Part shown: one piece after another, positions 12,218 through 23,319 of the stretch
Position numbering within the stretch: the stretch's first letter is position 1
Layout of the letters: each line of letters opens with the position of its first letter
From: Chromera velia
Taxonomy: Eukaryota > Sar > Chromeraceae
Length of the DNA stretch: 48,601 bases
NCBI GenBank assembly: GCA_018398765.1
Contig: JAHBMJ010000411.1
Coordinates: 1 to 48,601, forward strand
Reading direction: 5' to 3'
The notes under the pieces: generated by a model
What the model saw: the letters and a program-made list of their open reading frames with translations, nothing else
Database searches by the model: none
Told to the model about the DNA's origin: nothing
Program-made: the position numbers and the translations under genes

Positions 12218-12995
12218 AAGGTTGTTCTCTCTCTCTCTCTCTCCCTCCCTCCCTCCCTCTCTCTCTGTCTGTCCGTCTCTCTGTCTCTCTCTCTCTCTAT
12301 AGATACATATTGATATTTCCTGAGGGAGAACACAAGAAAACCCATATTCATGCACCATAATATACTTTTATAGCAAGCTGAAAACGAGAGAGGCCGGGAA
12401 TGTTTCAAAGCAATCAGCAGAAGCGACTGACAATGAAGAGTTTCCTGTGCAACGATTCATGTAGAGCTGTGGATCTGTGCAGAACCCAAAATACAAACAG
12501 AGCTTCGAAACGTATGTAAGCTTGTTTGCAGCAATGAACGCGCAACCAACCTATACGTGTATTTCATGAGCAAACCAGCAAATTCTCATTTCACTGAGCC
12601 TCTGTTATGCCCCTCATACGCTCAGTCACGAGCTTTGACATACTTAATTGCTAAAGCCTGTGCCTCCCTGCTGACAGTACGTGTTTTTTTGATGCATTTC
12701 AGCGCTGTTACTGAGCTGTACTGAGCTGTGTCATAGCCTAGCTGTATATAGTGAGTCAATGATGTCGGGTGCCTGACCTTCGCGCATGCATGCGCATGCA
12801 GACCCCGGCCGCGGACCCCGCAAATGCCGCATGCAGGGCCCGGCCGGCGCTGGCTCCAATTAAGGTGCCCGAAAATCTGACAGGCGGGGCCATTGCCGCC
12901 AGGCCTTCATTCCTCGCACGACGAATTTGGGAGAAACCGCTCGATCCGGTTTCTTCACTGAAGCGGGTCCAGGCACTCCTCCATCGCAAGAGAAG
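12017..12995. promoter_or_regulatory. Divergent promoter region, LRR gene / eS25
   Basis: The spacer between two start codons on opposite strands is about 980 bp. It carries a TA run (12189-12211), a CT-rich tract (12224-12300) and, at 12779-12860, a short block far richer in GC than its surroundings with repeated GCATGC words and GGCCGG. A tandem CTGTACTGAG occurs at 12705-12725. I see no convincing TATA box. Promoter role is inferred from position and from the same architecture at two other divergent pairs in this window. Confidence 0.5.
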
Positions 12996-13546
12996 ATGGC
13001 ACCTAAGGTTCAGAAGTCGAAGGAGCAGAAGGCCGCTGCGGCCGCCGCCGGTGGTCGCTCCAGAAAGAAGGTCGGTTGGAGCACCTGTGACCTTTCCTTA
13101 CTTCTTAGATACATCTCTCCATGAGCATTTATTGGTGCCTTTCCCTGCCTCTTTGTGACTGCAGAAGTGGAGCAAGGGCAAGGTCCGCGAGAAGCTGAAC
13201 AACGCTGTGGGTATGACCAAGCAGGCCTACGAGCGCGGACTTGCGGACATCCCCAAGGCAAAGCTCATCACCCCCGCCGTTGTCTCTGACAGGTAACTTG
13301 AACAGCGAGACTACTCTCTTTCCTCTCCTCTCTTTCCTCATTGGGGTCTCTGTCTGTGTGCTCGGAGCCACCTCTCAACACTCTTTCCTTCTGCCTGTTG
13401 ACGCGTGCTTGCTTGCCTGCAGGCTTAAGGTGAACGGCAGCATTGCCCGTCAGTTCATCAAGCACCTGGAGGTTGAAGGTCACATCCGCAGGGTGGGCGA
13501 CCAGAACCACCACCAGATGATCTACACCCGTGCCACCAACCAGTAA
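12996..13546 (+). CDS. RPS25: 40S ribosomal protein eS25 (RPS25)
   Basis: Exons 12996-13070, 13165-13292 and 13423-13546 join to 327 nt, 108 residues plus TAA, the usual length for eS25. The N terminus is a short Lys/Ala-rich tail ([20 protein letters not shown]). Exon 2 encodes [15 protein letters not shown] and the loop before [10 protein letters not shown]; exon 3 starts [16 protein letters not shown] and ends [12 protein letters not shown]. These are the conserved winged-helix residues of the family, a structural protein of the small subunit near the exit site that is also used by IRES-driven initiation. Introns are short (94 and 130 bp) with GTCGGT and GTAACT donors and TGCAG acceptors. 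The gene is intact and is the clearest housekeeping marker in the window. Confidence 0.96.
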
Positions 13547-13993
13547 AGCAAAAGACCAATTGAGGAAATTGACTGAAGGCTGTGCGCATAGAGTCAATAA
13601 CAGATCATCCATCAGCCTTCCTGGTGCCACGATAGGTTACAAAGAGCCACACTGAAAAGAGACTGATGGAAAATCCACTCGGGAGCTAGGCTTGGAACGG
13701 ACTCATTCTCGGATGATTCCCTCTGTGTATCTTCCGGTTGGGTTTTCTTGAGGGACAGACAACGCTCGTGTGCCTAAATTGTACTTGATACTTCTATTTC
13801 CATTTGATATTGTGGTTTGATGTGGGGAACTTGTCCCTCCCTCCTTCTCTGTTTATGTATTGCTCCTCCTCTACGAATCTTGTCTCCTTCCCTCTTGTTT
13901 CTTTCCTCTTCTTTCCTGTGCCTCCCGCCCATTCTGGCCTTTTCCTTTTGCCACACCCACTATCCCTCTCTCTCTCTCTCTCTCTCCCTCTCT

Positions 13994-14063
<70 letters not shown>

Positions 14064-15079
14064 GCGCGAATACCCACGGGTGTGGTGGTCCTGTAATTGG
14101 AATTTCCGCCAGTTTGACTGAAGAGTGTGGAGAGTCTCTGAAGACCAGTGGTGAGGCGGAGAATCCAAGCAGCTGTGGAGATTCGAGATTGACCAGCAGA
14201 GAGCGGAATGTACGACAAGAGAAAAAGTGCAGAGGGTGAGTGAAAGGACGGGGAGGCGCTAGAAGAGTAGGGGGAAAAGTGGAGCAGAGAAGTGTTGGAA
14301 TGGAAAGGCAGGAAGTACGACGACCACGAAGCCGATCGAGAGGGAAGGGAGAAGACTCGGAAAAAAACGATGGATGAAAAAGGGTTGGAGATACGGAGCT
14401 AGTTAGGGATAAAGAGAGTGCGCAGAAGAAAGACCAGACCTCGTTCTTTCGGGGGGGAAGGATCGAGCGTACATGAATATGGGGCAACAATAAATGTTCG
14501 AACAGATGGACAGGGTCGCTCGAGGACAGAAAGAGACTTGATGCACAAGGCTGTGTAGGCGAAGAGATGAGGGGGGGACACAGAAAGAAATAGAACGCCT
14601 CAATCAGGCAAAGGGGGAGCGGAGAAATTTCAAGAAACCAAGTGAGGCTCAGCCAGGAGGTTCAAGGTCGAAGGACCACGTTCGCAAGCGCAGGCCGGGA
14701 ACCAGATTTTTGTGGGGGGTGCGCCCTGGATGAGTAACACTTCGATCGATCAACGTGTGTGTCTGGGCGAACGGGGGCTCTTGATGAAGGAAGGAGGATC
14801 GTGGAATTCTGTAGGTAGCGCACTCCCTGAAAAGACTTTCTTCTTTCAAGGTTTTGGGTGAAAAACCTCCTCGGGTCAGTTAATGCGGTTGACACAGTTC
14901 CTTGGTTGCGGCATCTGCAACGCTCAGAAGAAGAATCCCGCTTCTGAGGATCACTCCGGTCATGCTGCCTGCCTTCGCGTTTTTGACCTCCACCCTCCAC
15001 CCCCCATGCACCCCACCAGCCCCCTTTTCCTGAGATTTCCTTCCGAAATCACCCTCTTTCTTTTCAAGTTTCTCTAGAA
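13547..15079. other. Non-coding stretch downstream of eS25
   Basis: It holds the eS25 3' UTR, a CT tract running into CA (13967-14063) and purine-rich sequence. Open frames here are repeat-driven. The only frame that looks possibly coding is 14883-15077 (+), beginning MRLTQFLGCGICNAQKKNP, without recognisable family, splice context or neighbours; I give it low weight. Confidence 0.5.
14883..15077 (+). CDS. Possible small ORF, 64 codons, unknown
   Basis: ATG to stop with a Cys-containing start (LGCGICNAQKK) and a Pro-rich middle. It stops where the AT-rich spacer begins, as real genes in this window do. No domain, no homolog recognised. It could equally be chance. Confidence 0.2.
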   Translation: MRLTQFLGCGICNAQKKNPASEDHSGHAACLRVFDLHPPPPMHPTSPLFLRFPSEITLFLFKFL

Positions 15080-15622
15080 GTTTCTTTCATAACTGAGACA
15101 TAAGACTGATTCAAGTTTCTTCATATCGTCATCAGAGTCTTATAGTTTTTTAAACTTGTGTTTAACTTGAAGTCTGGTTTTTCCTAGGCTCGGATTCAAT
15201 ATATATTATATTTTAGACAAAACGTTAATATAATATAATGTAATATAATATAATATAAACTTAATGTAATATGAGAGGATGAAGATTGGGTTGAAGACCG
15301 GAGATGAGTCAGAGAATGAAGATCCGTCCTACGATCGGTCCTGTAAAATCTGATGATGACGCATCTCTTTGGTTATACGGTTTTTTATCAGGCTTCAGAG
15401 GCAAGTTGCTCTATTTAGATGAATTAAGAGGGGAAAAAAGACAAACACGGGGTGAATTTATATAAATGTTATATCATATTATATTATATTTATATTATTA
15501 TATTAGGGGAACCCTAAAGATATATATATGTATATATTGAATCCAAGCTTAGGGTTTTTCTTAATGACCAGGTTTGATTTGATAGATTTGAATTTGATTT
15601 GATTTGATTTGGGGTTAAGGCT

Positions 15623-15640
15623 CTAGATTTGCAAATCTAG
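15623..15640. repeat. Perfect 18-bp palindrome
   Basis: CTAGATTTGCAAATCTAG is its own reverse complement, in the GATTTGA-rich block. Confidence 0.95.
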
Positions 15641-17352
15641 GCGGATTTAAGGTTAGATTTAAGGTTAAACTTCCTAGTAAACTTCATAGGTTCCCTAATA
15701 TGCGACTCAGGATGGTGTGAGCTCTCCTAGTTTTTACCAATAACAACTCACAATTTTAGGTTTTTGACTGACTTTGAAGAAATGATTCGATTTGAAACAA
15801 CTTTGAAGCCTAGTTTGAAGCATTTTTTTTAAAAAAATGGTGGAACACTTTATTTTGTTAAGATGTGTTTTTATTTGTTATACTTACTTACTTAATTGTG
15901 GTTAAGCTTAAGGTCTTCGAGACCAGAGACAAATGACAACCCATGTACGTATGTAGTTTTAAACAAAAGGAGCAAGCCGCCGCAGCTTAGCCTGCTTCCA
16001 CATGAATATGAACAACTATGACCCTGCACAGCCTAGACTGGAGCTAAAGGCTGAACAACCACACAAAACGCACATGTACTCATTTCAAAGAAGCTTCGAT
16101 CAGTGCACTTGCCTTCTTCGGCTCCCGGTCCAAAATGAATGAAACGAGCTCTCTTATATATGTCTCTTCCTAGGTCTCTTCTTCCCCGATATTACCTCTT
16201 CCCCAAGCTGCAGTAGTCCATCTAGCTCTACAGATCTTTTCATCGATTCCTGTTCTCTCTTTCACTCTCTCTGCCAGTAAGTGAAGTTTGGATCTAAGCT
16301 GCTCTGTTCGCACGCATGCAGACATTGTCAATCGATGCACCGCATCGTTGATCACTTTTTTACCTTTAACTGCAGGATGGTGAACATAGTGTTCTTCGCA
16401 GGATCCACCGTGTCTCTTTCCGATACCAGCATATACCCGAAGGAGAAAGGTGAAAGAAGAACTACCAGATAAGAGAGAGGGAGGCAGACTACGCATTTGA
16501 ACTATGTAACCCCACCCCCTTCCAACCCAGGGCCTCCCCCCTAAAAACAATATGATAAGACGCTGGTGTGATCAGTTCTCTATCTAAAAATTACTCAGTT
16601 GGGAGCTATGTGGATAGATACCACATGAACGGGCGAGCCTATGCTCATCGACGGGTCTTAAAGTTAACCATTCAAACAACCATTCTGAGGCTTCCATTTC
16701 CCTCACTTTCTGCCTGAGTGTCCATCTATTCGTTTCGTTTCTCCCTCTCTGGCTTTCTTTTCTCAAAAGATCTGGTACGATTATTTGAAGCATGCAACTG
16801 GCTGAATTAGACTATGCCGGGGTCAGCGATCTGTGTAATGCACCCGAAACTGCCCAAGGAACCTCGAAGTCCCTTTCTGTTCTTTTTATGCTTTCTATGA
16901 AACCCCCCAACCAATAACAAAGGATCTCTCTCATGGGATGCATAGTACCAACCAAAACTAAAGTTGGCACTTTAAAAGAGTTATAGGGCAAACCGAATGT
17001 CCAGCGCACAAATCAAAGCTGCAATGCATCAAGTACTACGATATCTCTCTGACTTACCGGTAAGACTTCCAGTGAGTACGTTGTTACCGGCTCCCAGAGC
17101 GCTTGCAGTAAACGAACTTTACATTGAGAAGGTAAAAGACCTTTAAAAGGATGAACAAGTGTCCATCACTGCCTCCAAACAGCGTTCAGCACTTTCATGC
17201 CTTTGTAATAACTAAAACGGGGAGTCTGGGGATGTCTGGGAGGCAGACTCTGAGCCCTTCAACGCACAGATTTGAGGTTAAAAGTCAGATTTGAGGTGGA
17301 TTTGATGTAGATTTGATAGTACGGTGTCAGAGTAAGCCCCACCAGACCTGCA

Positions 17353-17390
17353 GATTTGATTTGAGGTTAAGCACAACCTCAAATCAAATC
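17353..17390. repeat. Perfect 16-bp inverted repeat with 6-nt loop
   Basis: GATTTGATTTGAGGTT at 17353-17368 is answered by its exact reverse complement at 17375-17390, with loop AAGCAC. The left arm resembles the GATTTGA repeats around it, so it may have formed from two oppositely oriented copies of that repeat. Confidence 0.95.
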
Positions 17391-18877
17391 AAACCTAGTC
17401 ACTAGATTCTAAACTTTTTCTAGTGGTTTTTATACGTTGCAGCCTGTAGCAGCCTTAAAAAAAAATATGAACAGACTTAACAGAGTTTTTTTGTGTGTGG
17501 CTAACTTTTTATAACTGAAGATTCTGAACCTTTTGAACTAGCTTTTGAACAGTTAATAGTAGTTGATAGTCTAGTTTACAATATTTGTAGTAATTTTGTA
17601 CGTACACCCTCTAAAGGATTCGGATCAATGTCCGGAGGATTGGTTTCCTGCCCCAATGCTGAATGTCCGACGTGCGGCTTCTAGGGAAAGCGCCTAGACG
17701 CATCAGACCTCCCTGGCCAGCCCACACAGGTCTAGCCTATGCTGCAAACGGATCATATTGAACAATCAATCACCTACGTGTGTATGCGAGAGGGCTCACT
17801 CCATTCCAAAGTAGGGTTTGAAAGGGAACAATCCCAGAATTGCAGATGAACGGCTCAAAGCGAGTTCCAAAACCTCCCAGCATCCCATCTTTCTCCTTTT
17901 TCCCTCTTCTTTTACTTCCTCTGTATCAGTGACACTCCACACCTTTTCATACTCTTTAATTCTAAAAACTCCTAATTCTTAGTATGTAATCCTAATTATA
18001 ACCTCTATACAAAGGTGTTTAGTCACTTGTGATTAGAACATATTCAATTATCTTATGAAGTGATTGAATGTGATTGAATAAAGTGATTAATTAGCCAAAG
18101 TCCGATTCTTACTAGTCTTTAATACTTAGCTTTGGTCATTCTAACAGTGTCTGTTTTTTTTTACCTACGTTATAAAAATATATGTTAAATTGTGCTAGAT
18201 GTTGTGGAAGTAGTCTAAAGGCTTGTACACGTCCAGTGCAAGACGTACGCGCTATATGTATGCATGCATGGGGCCTAACTCTTACCAGCTGTGCAGTGCA
18301 GCCCGCGAGCATGTATACACGATCGATCGAATGCTTACATTAAATATAGCGCGGCGAGCTATGTATGCATTCGAAGCCGAACAGCCGTTGTACATATTGC
18401 ATCATAAATCGGGTTCTAGATCGGGTCTTCATGCATGGGTTTCAAACAGAAGGTAAGATGTAAACTTGAAGTCACAATAAGCCATGATACCATCATGATA
18501 CCAGATGACTAAGGTCTGATATATTCAGACGATTCACTCTATAGTTGAAAATGCGTCAGTTGGACGTACAAGACTTCTTCAAAGCCGTTCAACCACCGCC
18601 TGACAAACCTGTAGAATCGTATACATGCAATTCCTGTGAGGTGACAGCCAAAAGCAGCAGAGGGACATCCATACAATCTTTGGACTCACTTTTGAAACTG
18701 TAAAAAGAAGACAGAAGAAATCGAAAAAACAATTGCCCCGCATTAATTCGTTTGAGAATATATTCCTGAATCCTGAATATATTCCTAAGACCTCCCTGAA
18801 CCAAACTACCACTTGAAAGTTTAAGCCACATTTTTGGATAAACTTGAAAGTCCGCGCCGCAGGCGCAGATCATTTAC

Positions 18878-18976
18878 GGTGTCTTGAAATCCAAAGCCGC
18901 ATATCTGGACGGTATCTTGAACATTTACGCCGCAGGCGTGGACGGTCTCTTGAAAAACAATGCCGCAGAGAGAGAT
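18878..18976. repeat. Three 33-bp tandem units (11-codon periodicity)
   Basis: Units 18878-18910, 18911-18943 and 18944-18976 all begin GGT.TCTTGAA and share GCCGCA at the same offset and GAC or GAT at the end; related decayed sequence flanks both sides (18843-18877 and 18977-18988). In frame from 18878 they read GVLKSKAAYLD, GILNIYAAGVD and GLLKNNAAERD. No start, stop or splice context was found, so this is either a gene relic or a minisatellite. Confidence 0.8.
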
Positions 18977-19458
18977 CATCTTGATCATATTTTTTTAAGT
19001 GGGAGTTAGGTTCAGGGAGGTTATTCCTGAATAGTATATTACTTTTGCAGTGAGTAACTAGTGAACAAATATATTCCATGATTAAACATCTTTGCCTCTA
19101 CAAGATAAAACGGCGACAGTGCCCACTACTGAAGGGCACCAATAAATCACTTATCACTTATCACTTCTAGTATCACTTATTCTAATCCTAGAATAAATCG
19201 GATATAGTCCTAGGTATAGTTCCAAAGTGGTCCGAAGCTAGTTTGATATTGGATGTACGTCTAAATCTAAAACTAGGCGATCAATCGTCAAAAACTTTAT
19301 CCAATTTATTAAGGTAAGTTCTTTGATCTACCTTAGGCAACCATGTCAACTTTCTTCATCAACTCCCTAGCCAACTCCTGCCCCGTGCAAAATACAGCAA
19401 GAAACGAAAGAGACCTGGATAGAGAAAAGATTTTGCTGTAATCGGCTCAATCTCTCTT

Positions 19459-20407
19459 CTATGAAGAAGCCCAAAGTTCCAATCTTAGTTCCTTGCAAAG
19501 GGTGATTCTTCCGGGAGTCACTGGGCTCTGGACGGAAAGAAAAAAGAAGGCAGGCCTATGCCTGGCCTGCAAGACAAACAGATACAAGAGAAGATGAAGA
19601 AGATAAGGAAACGCGTGTTCGACACATGCCACAAGAAGCAAAAAAGCAGCAGCCACATTTTTGAACTGGGACACTGTGAATTGTTTGACCATCTTCAGAC
19701 CAGTGCCGCAAAACCCAGCCGGGCAGCGGAAGGAACCAGATGCAGCACTCAGAATGACCCGACTCTCTCTGTGTGCTTTTATCTTTCTCTCACTTCTCTC
19801 TCCCCCTCCTCTTCTCTCTGTCTTTCTGTCTCTTTCATCTCCTTTCTCTCTTATTTTCTGCGAGCGCGCGCTCACACACTCACACGACCTAACGTTCTCC
19901 TTTCTTCCTTCCCTCCGTTCCCCCGGTTTCTTCTTTCTGCTTTTCTTTGTTTTGTTTGCTTTTCTCCATACCTCTCTCACTCGCGCTTATTTTTTCTTCT
20001 CTTCTTTCCGTCTTTGCATCGCTTCCCTCCTTCGCTTCCTCGTTCGTTCTTTCTTTCCTTCCTTTGTTCTTTCTTTCTTCCATCCTTCCGTCCGTCCGTC
20101 CTTTCTTTCTTTCTTTCTCTCTCTCTCTCTCTCTCTCTTCTCTCTTTCTTCCTTACTTCCTCCCCTCCTTCCTTTCTTTCTTTCTTCCTTTCTTTCTTTC
20201 GTTTTTTCTTTCTTTCTTTCTGTCTTTTTCATTTCTGTGTATATGTGTGTGTGTTTGTGGGTGTGCAGAAATGCCAAATGGACTTCTACGCTCTTGTAGG
20301 CGGCAGCGAGAATTGCTTGACCTGTGCTTCTTTCTTTCCTTCTGTCTTTCTTTCTCTCTTCCTTCCTTTTTTCCTTCATTCCTTTCTTCCTTCCGTCCTT
20401 TGTTCTT

Positions 20408-20466
<59 letters not shown>

Positions 20467-20856
20467 GCCTTCCTTCTTTCCTTTCATTCATTCATTCTTT
20501 CTTTCTTTCTTTCTTTCTTCCTTCCTTTGTTCCATCTTTCCTTCCTTCCTTCCTTTCTCTCCTCTCGTTCATTCTGCGATTCATTGATTTATTCTTTCTT
20601 CCTTTCTTTCTATTTCTTTTTCTTTCTTTTCTGTTCTGTCTCTCTGAGTGTCTGTCTTTCTTTCTCTCTTCCTTCCATGCTTTCATCTTTTCTTTTGTTA
20701 GTTTCCACTTTTCCTTCATCTAAATTGCTTATCTTTTTCTTTCTTTCTTTCTTTCTTTCTTTCTTTGCTTGCTTCCTTCCTTCCTTCCTTTCGTTCTTCC
20801 TTCCTTCCTTCCTTCCTTTCTTTTTTTCTTTCTTTCTTTCTTTCTTTCTTTTTTTC

Positions 20857-20904
<48 letters not shown>

Positions 20905-21855
20905 CTTCTCCCTGCTCTCTCTCTCGCTCCCTGTGTGCTCACAACCCATGCACCGACCGACCGAGGAGAAGCCCTGGCTTGGAGGGATCCGTGGATGTCC
21001 CCTGGCTGATCAGCACTTTGTCGACCTCATCGTCCTGTTGGGTGGCATGTGGCAGTCAGACAGTCAGTCAGGCAGGCAGGCCGACTGACTGAGCGCCTCG
21101 ATCAGACAGTCATATTCGTCTTCTTCTTCCGTTTGAAACACTCAAAAGCTCTTCCTCGTCTCGTCTTCCTTGCTTCATTCGTTTTCCTTCCTTCTTTCCT
21201 CCCTCCAAATGCTGCCGGGTCTGTTTGTGCTGGCCATTCTTCATCCATCCATGTCCCGTTGTGCCTGCTTGACTTGGGCATTCACTCAGAGTCATCCTCT
21301 CTTGTGTGAGTGTGTGTGTGTGTATCTGTGTGTGTGTGTGGAGACTCACCGATGCATCAAGGGAGAGATGGACTGGTCACAGGAAGGATGCACCGCCTCT
21401 CTCTTTCTTCCCGGCGCCTCTCGACCTTTCTCTACTTCATTCAAAAACCGAGCGGAATGCAAAGTCAAAGAGACAAGCGGACAGGCAGCCAGGCAAAGGA
21501 AGCACGAAGCTAGGCACAAACTGTGCAGATCAGTCACCTAACTGACTGACTGGCTGAGTGACTGACCAGCATGCGCTCATTGAGCCACTGGAATCTCTCG
21601 GAGAGAATTTCGTTTTTGGCGAGTTTGTTGAACCTCCGGTGCCAGTAGGCAGACTGCTTGCATGCAGATCGGAGAAAGGATTTCGATCGAGGGTTTTAAG
21701 CAAGGTAAGAGGTCTTTCTGCTTTTTGTTTCAGACTCGTGGTTTTACTCTCAGCGGTCAGGGACACGAAGGGGAGGGGCGAACCGGAGGGAGAGAGGGCA
21801 CTGTAACTCTGCATGAATTCTGACCAATCGATTCATCAGCGGGCCGAAAAAAGAG

Positions 21856-21887
<32 letters not shown>

Positions 21888-22553
21888 NNNNNNNNNNNNN
21901 NNNNNNNNNNNNNNNNNNNNNNNNNNNNNNNNNNNNNNNNNNNNNNNNNNNNNNNNNNNNNNNNNNNNNNNNNNNNNNNNNNNNNNNNNNNNNNNNNNNN
22001 NNNNTCTCTCTCTCACACACATCAACTGAAGAGATGGCGCATGAATACGGGCGCAAAAGATCATCATTTGAGGTGCGTCTCTGCGGACAGAGTAAGCATC
22101 TCTGGGAAGATCGTGGGAAGGAATGGAGAAAAAAAGAACCCCCCGGAATTTGAAGGTGTGGTGCCCGAGACGGGAATAATCTGCCGACCTTCAAATAGGA
22201 GTAAACGAAAGGAATTGCCGCGACCGCAAGCACGCTTGTCCCCACTTTAAGCCTGCACAGAAGCCAAATGCCATTGATGTGCACAGACTCGCGCAGCGAC
22301 ATACACAGACGCAGTTGTGAGGGACCATTTATTGCTAGTGACACCCTTTTATGTATCCACGGGGTGATTGGGACCCCAACATTCCCATCCCTTCCACTTG
22401 ATTGCATTGCAATTGGATCGGCGCTCTGAGTAAAAACGGTGAAAAAGAATCGCATGCACGTACTCACATCGCTGCTTCCTTCGAGCCGGCACTGCTGGCA
22501 GCACCAGCGGCCGCACTCGACCTCAGGGCTCTCGACAAGCGGAGGAGGGACAT
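19459..22553 (-). CDS. Unrecognised small protein with presequence-like N terminus, ~6 exons
   Basis: Minus-strand exons 22553-22468, 22080-22017, 21653-21567, 21034-20962 and 20321-20284 join in phase (2, 0, 0, 1, 0). A final exon 19566-19459 ending in TAG fits, giving about 151 residues. The start MSLLRLSRALRSSAAAGAAS is Arg/Ser/Ala-rich without acids, as in mitochondrial or plastid transit peptides. Exon 3 encodes YWHRRFNKLAKNEIL and ERFQWLNERML, a charged helix. Exon 4 has DDEVDKVLISQG and exon 5 QAILAAAYKS. I do not recognise the family; a small organelle protein is a guess. The donor of exon 5 (GAA/GTCCAT) is weak, and an alternative 3' end through 19750-19680 (WVLRHWSED) is possible. 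Intron 2 contains the assembly gap, and the last intron most of the pyrimidine tract. Start codon choice rests on the divergent spacer upstream. Confidence 0.45.
19770..20935. repeat. 1.1-kb pyrimidine tract (CT, CTTT, CCTT repeats)
   Basis: The plus strand is almost all C and T over about 1.1 kb, apart from 20240-20330, which contains the QAILAAAYKS exon of the opposite strand. Repeats of CTTT, CCTT and CT alternate. The open frames of several hundred codons here are repeat artefacts. Confidence 0.95.
21888..22004. other. Assembly gap (117 N) inside a CT/GA microsatellite
   Basis: The run of N is flanked on both sides by TCTCTC, so the gap is an unresolved dinucleotide repeat in an intron; true length is unknown. 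Confidence 1.
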
Positions 22554-23319
22554 CTGCCTCGTTGACGGTGCAAGGACGGAAGTACCAGGAAAGCAAAATG
22601 CGCCCTGACACACCAAACAAATACCAGGAAAGCTCGGACCTCACAAAGAACAAGGAGCGGATTGCCCTTGGGAGGCAGACCAGCTGATCGTCGGACTGTA
22701 GCGGAGGGAGCGAATATCGCGATCCGAAAAAAGACGCGTGGCACCCTTGAGAGCCGCGATATATTAATATTAGTTGTGGAAGCAAAACCTGACAAGTGCG
22801 CCAGGTGGTTTTTGACCGCGAAGGGCTATATGAGACTCACTCAGTGACTCATCGAATGCCTCAGCGACTGTGCCTTCGCGTCTTGTCACAGGGAATCTGA
22901 TCATTTTGTGTGCGAGACGCCCAAGTTTTGTATATATTAATAGTTTTGTTCGGCCTACGACCGTCGGCACGCAGGAGGGTTGGCAGCGGGCCGCGCGGGC
23001 GCGCGGCGGCGGCGCGCAATGCGTGCATGAATTAAACCCCGCAACTTGTACGCAACATGTTGCAACTTGCAACATCTTGCAACGTCACTATATCGATATG
23101 GCTGTAGCCAGTTAAGTTCCAATGTGACTTCTTCAATGCACAGTCCCATGTGCACTCCAAAGAGCCTCAAGAGTCTTGAGACAAGGGCATCCTGACGTGC
23201 GTTTCTATGCTTGCTGTGTACTTGTTGAAACCAAAGGAAAAAATTACGGTCACTGCGAGACACCTTTTCAACTCAATGGTAAAGAAGTGTATAATCACAT
23301 CAATAGACTACCACACACA
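22554..23319. promoter_or_regulatory. Divergent promoter region, small gene / histidine kinase
   Basis: About 770 bp between opposed start codons. At 22975-23035 lies a block of GGCCGCGCGGGCGCGCGG type followed by a GCGTGCATG word, then AT-rich sequence with repeated GCAACTTGC/GCAACATG words (23041-23085). Promoter role is inferred from position. Confidence 0.45.

Larger units (their letters stand above)
15080..19458. other. 4.4-kb AT-rich intergenic region
   Basis: The region lacks long open frames apart from short ones. It contains TAATA-type repeats (about 15195-15270 and 15460-15510), GATTTGA-rich blocks (15570-15670 and 17265-17395), palindromes, and a decayed 33-bp tandem repeat (18878-18976). 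Short CT-rich islands near 16150-16280 and 16720-16760 end in CTGCAG-like words, but I could not build a gene from them. It may be the remains of old insertions. Confidence 0.6.

Noticed and set aside
16170-16550. 126-codon minus-strand frame and the overlapping plus-strand frame 16281-16472
   Set aside because: Neither shows a domain, splice continuity or codon pattern like the accepted genes; both lie in a CT-rich island of the AT-rich spacer.
19558-21009. 483-codon open frame rich in Phe, Leu and Ser
   Set aside because: It is a translation of CT/CTTT/CCTT repeats; overlapping frames of the same kind exist in all phases, and a spliced minus-strand gene explains the non-repetitive islands.
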